DNA of 64,000 nucleotides from Bacillus sp. AFS073361 (lineage in GTDB: Bacteria > Bacillota > Bacilli > Bacillales > Cytobacillaceae): the NCBI RefSeq assembly GCF_002567005.1, contig NZ_NUZU01000013.1, positions 268,636-332,635 of the forward strand, given 5' to 3'. Numbering within the stretch: the stretch's first letter is position 1; each line of letters begins with the position of its first letter. Both the position numbers and the translations under genes were made by a program. Under the pieces are notes generated by a model. The model did no database searches. It saw nothing but the letters and a program-made list of their open reading frames with translations, and had not been told where the DNA came from. Below, in pieces: positions 63,981 to 64,000 of the stretch.

Positions 63981-64000
63981 TTGATTTTGGCACTCTGTTG
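63981..64000 (+). repeat. Left end of an intergenic repeat, cut by the window edge
   Basis: TTGATTTTGGCACTCTGTTG is 17/20 identical to 2551-2570, the flank and left end of the collapsed repeat there. The rest lies outside the window. Confidence 0.4.

Overview
The window comes from a low-GC, endospore-forming member of the Bacillaceae. The evidence is an almost continuous match, in order and orientation, to the Bacillus subtilis ylbJ-to-rpoZ stretch, including sporulation genes (spoVD, spoVE, spoIIGA, sigE, sigG), a spoIIG-type promoter and PyrR attenuators. Gene content such as the DUF3397 gene and the acyl-CoA carboxylase insertion suggests a Bacillus/Neobacillus-like genus rather than B. 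subtilis itself; the genus is an inference. I saw no rRNA, tRNA, prophage, insertion sequence or CRISPR array.

Layout. 1-6.97 kb: ylbJ (partial), ylbK, ylbL, tmcAL (ylbM), ylbN-rpmF, an enoyl-CoA hydratase-like gene, ylbO and ylbP. 7.2-10.3 kb: a three-gene biotin-dependent acyl-CoA carboxylase operon behind a near-consensus CcpA (cre) site, absent from this place in B. subtilis. 10.4-13.5 kb: panE, a DUF3397 membrane protein and bshC. 13.5-33.1 kb: the division and cell wall (dcw) cluster mraZ-rsmH-ftsL-pbpB-spoVD-murE-(orphan Mur domain)-mraY-murD-spoVE-murG-murB-divIB-ylxW-ylxX-sbp-ftsA-ftsZ, punctuated by terminators after pbpB, spoVD, spoVE and ftsZ. 33.1-35.9 kb: spoIIGA-sigE-sigG. 36-40 kb: ylmC-ylmD-ylmE-sepF-ylmG-ylmH-divIVA. 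40-45 kb: T-box-controlled ileS, a DksA-like gene, lspA and an RluD-type synthase. 45-57 kb: the complete pyrimidine operon pyrR-P-B-C-AA-AB-K-D-F-E with three attenuators. 57-64 kb: rqcH on the minus strand, then a P-type Ca ATPase, yicC, remA, gmk and rpoZ.

How the genes work together. The dcw block makes lipid II (MurE, MraY, MurD, MurG, MurB), polymerises and cross-links it (PBP2B, SpoVD, SpoVE) and builds the divisome (FtsL, DivIB, FtsA, FtsZ, SepF, DivIVA). The adjacent sporulation genes reuse this machinery for the spore cortex and run the SpoIIGA to sigma-E to sigma-G cascade. The pyr operon makes UMP from bicarbonate, glutamine, aspartate and PRPP.

Points most worth a second look: spoIIGA appears to have no ATG/GTG/TTG start downstream of its 22-bp-spacer promoter; an orphan MurF-like N-terminal domain sits between murE and mraY; a nested hairpin that could be an attenuator precedes divIB; a three-codon reading frame overlaps the start of the Ca ATPase gene; an MraZ operator with exact 10-bp period and a sigma-H-type promoter before ftsA are visible; and remnants of intergenic repeat families lie at 2.56 kb, 58.9 kb and the right edge. 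Most of the window is conserved core genome, and I do not see a complete novel system such as a defence island.
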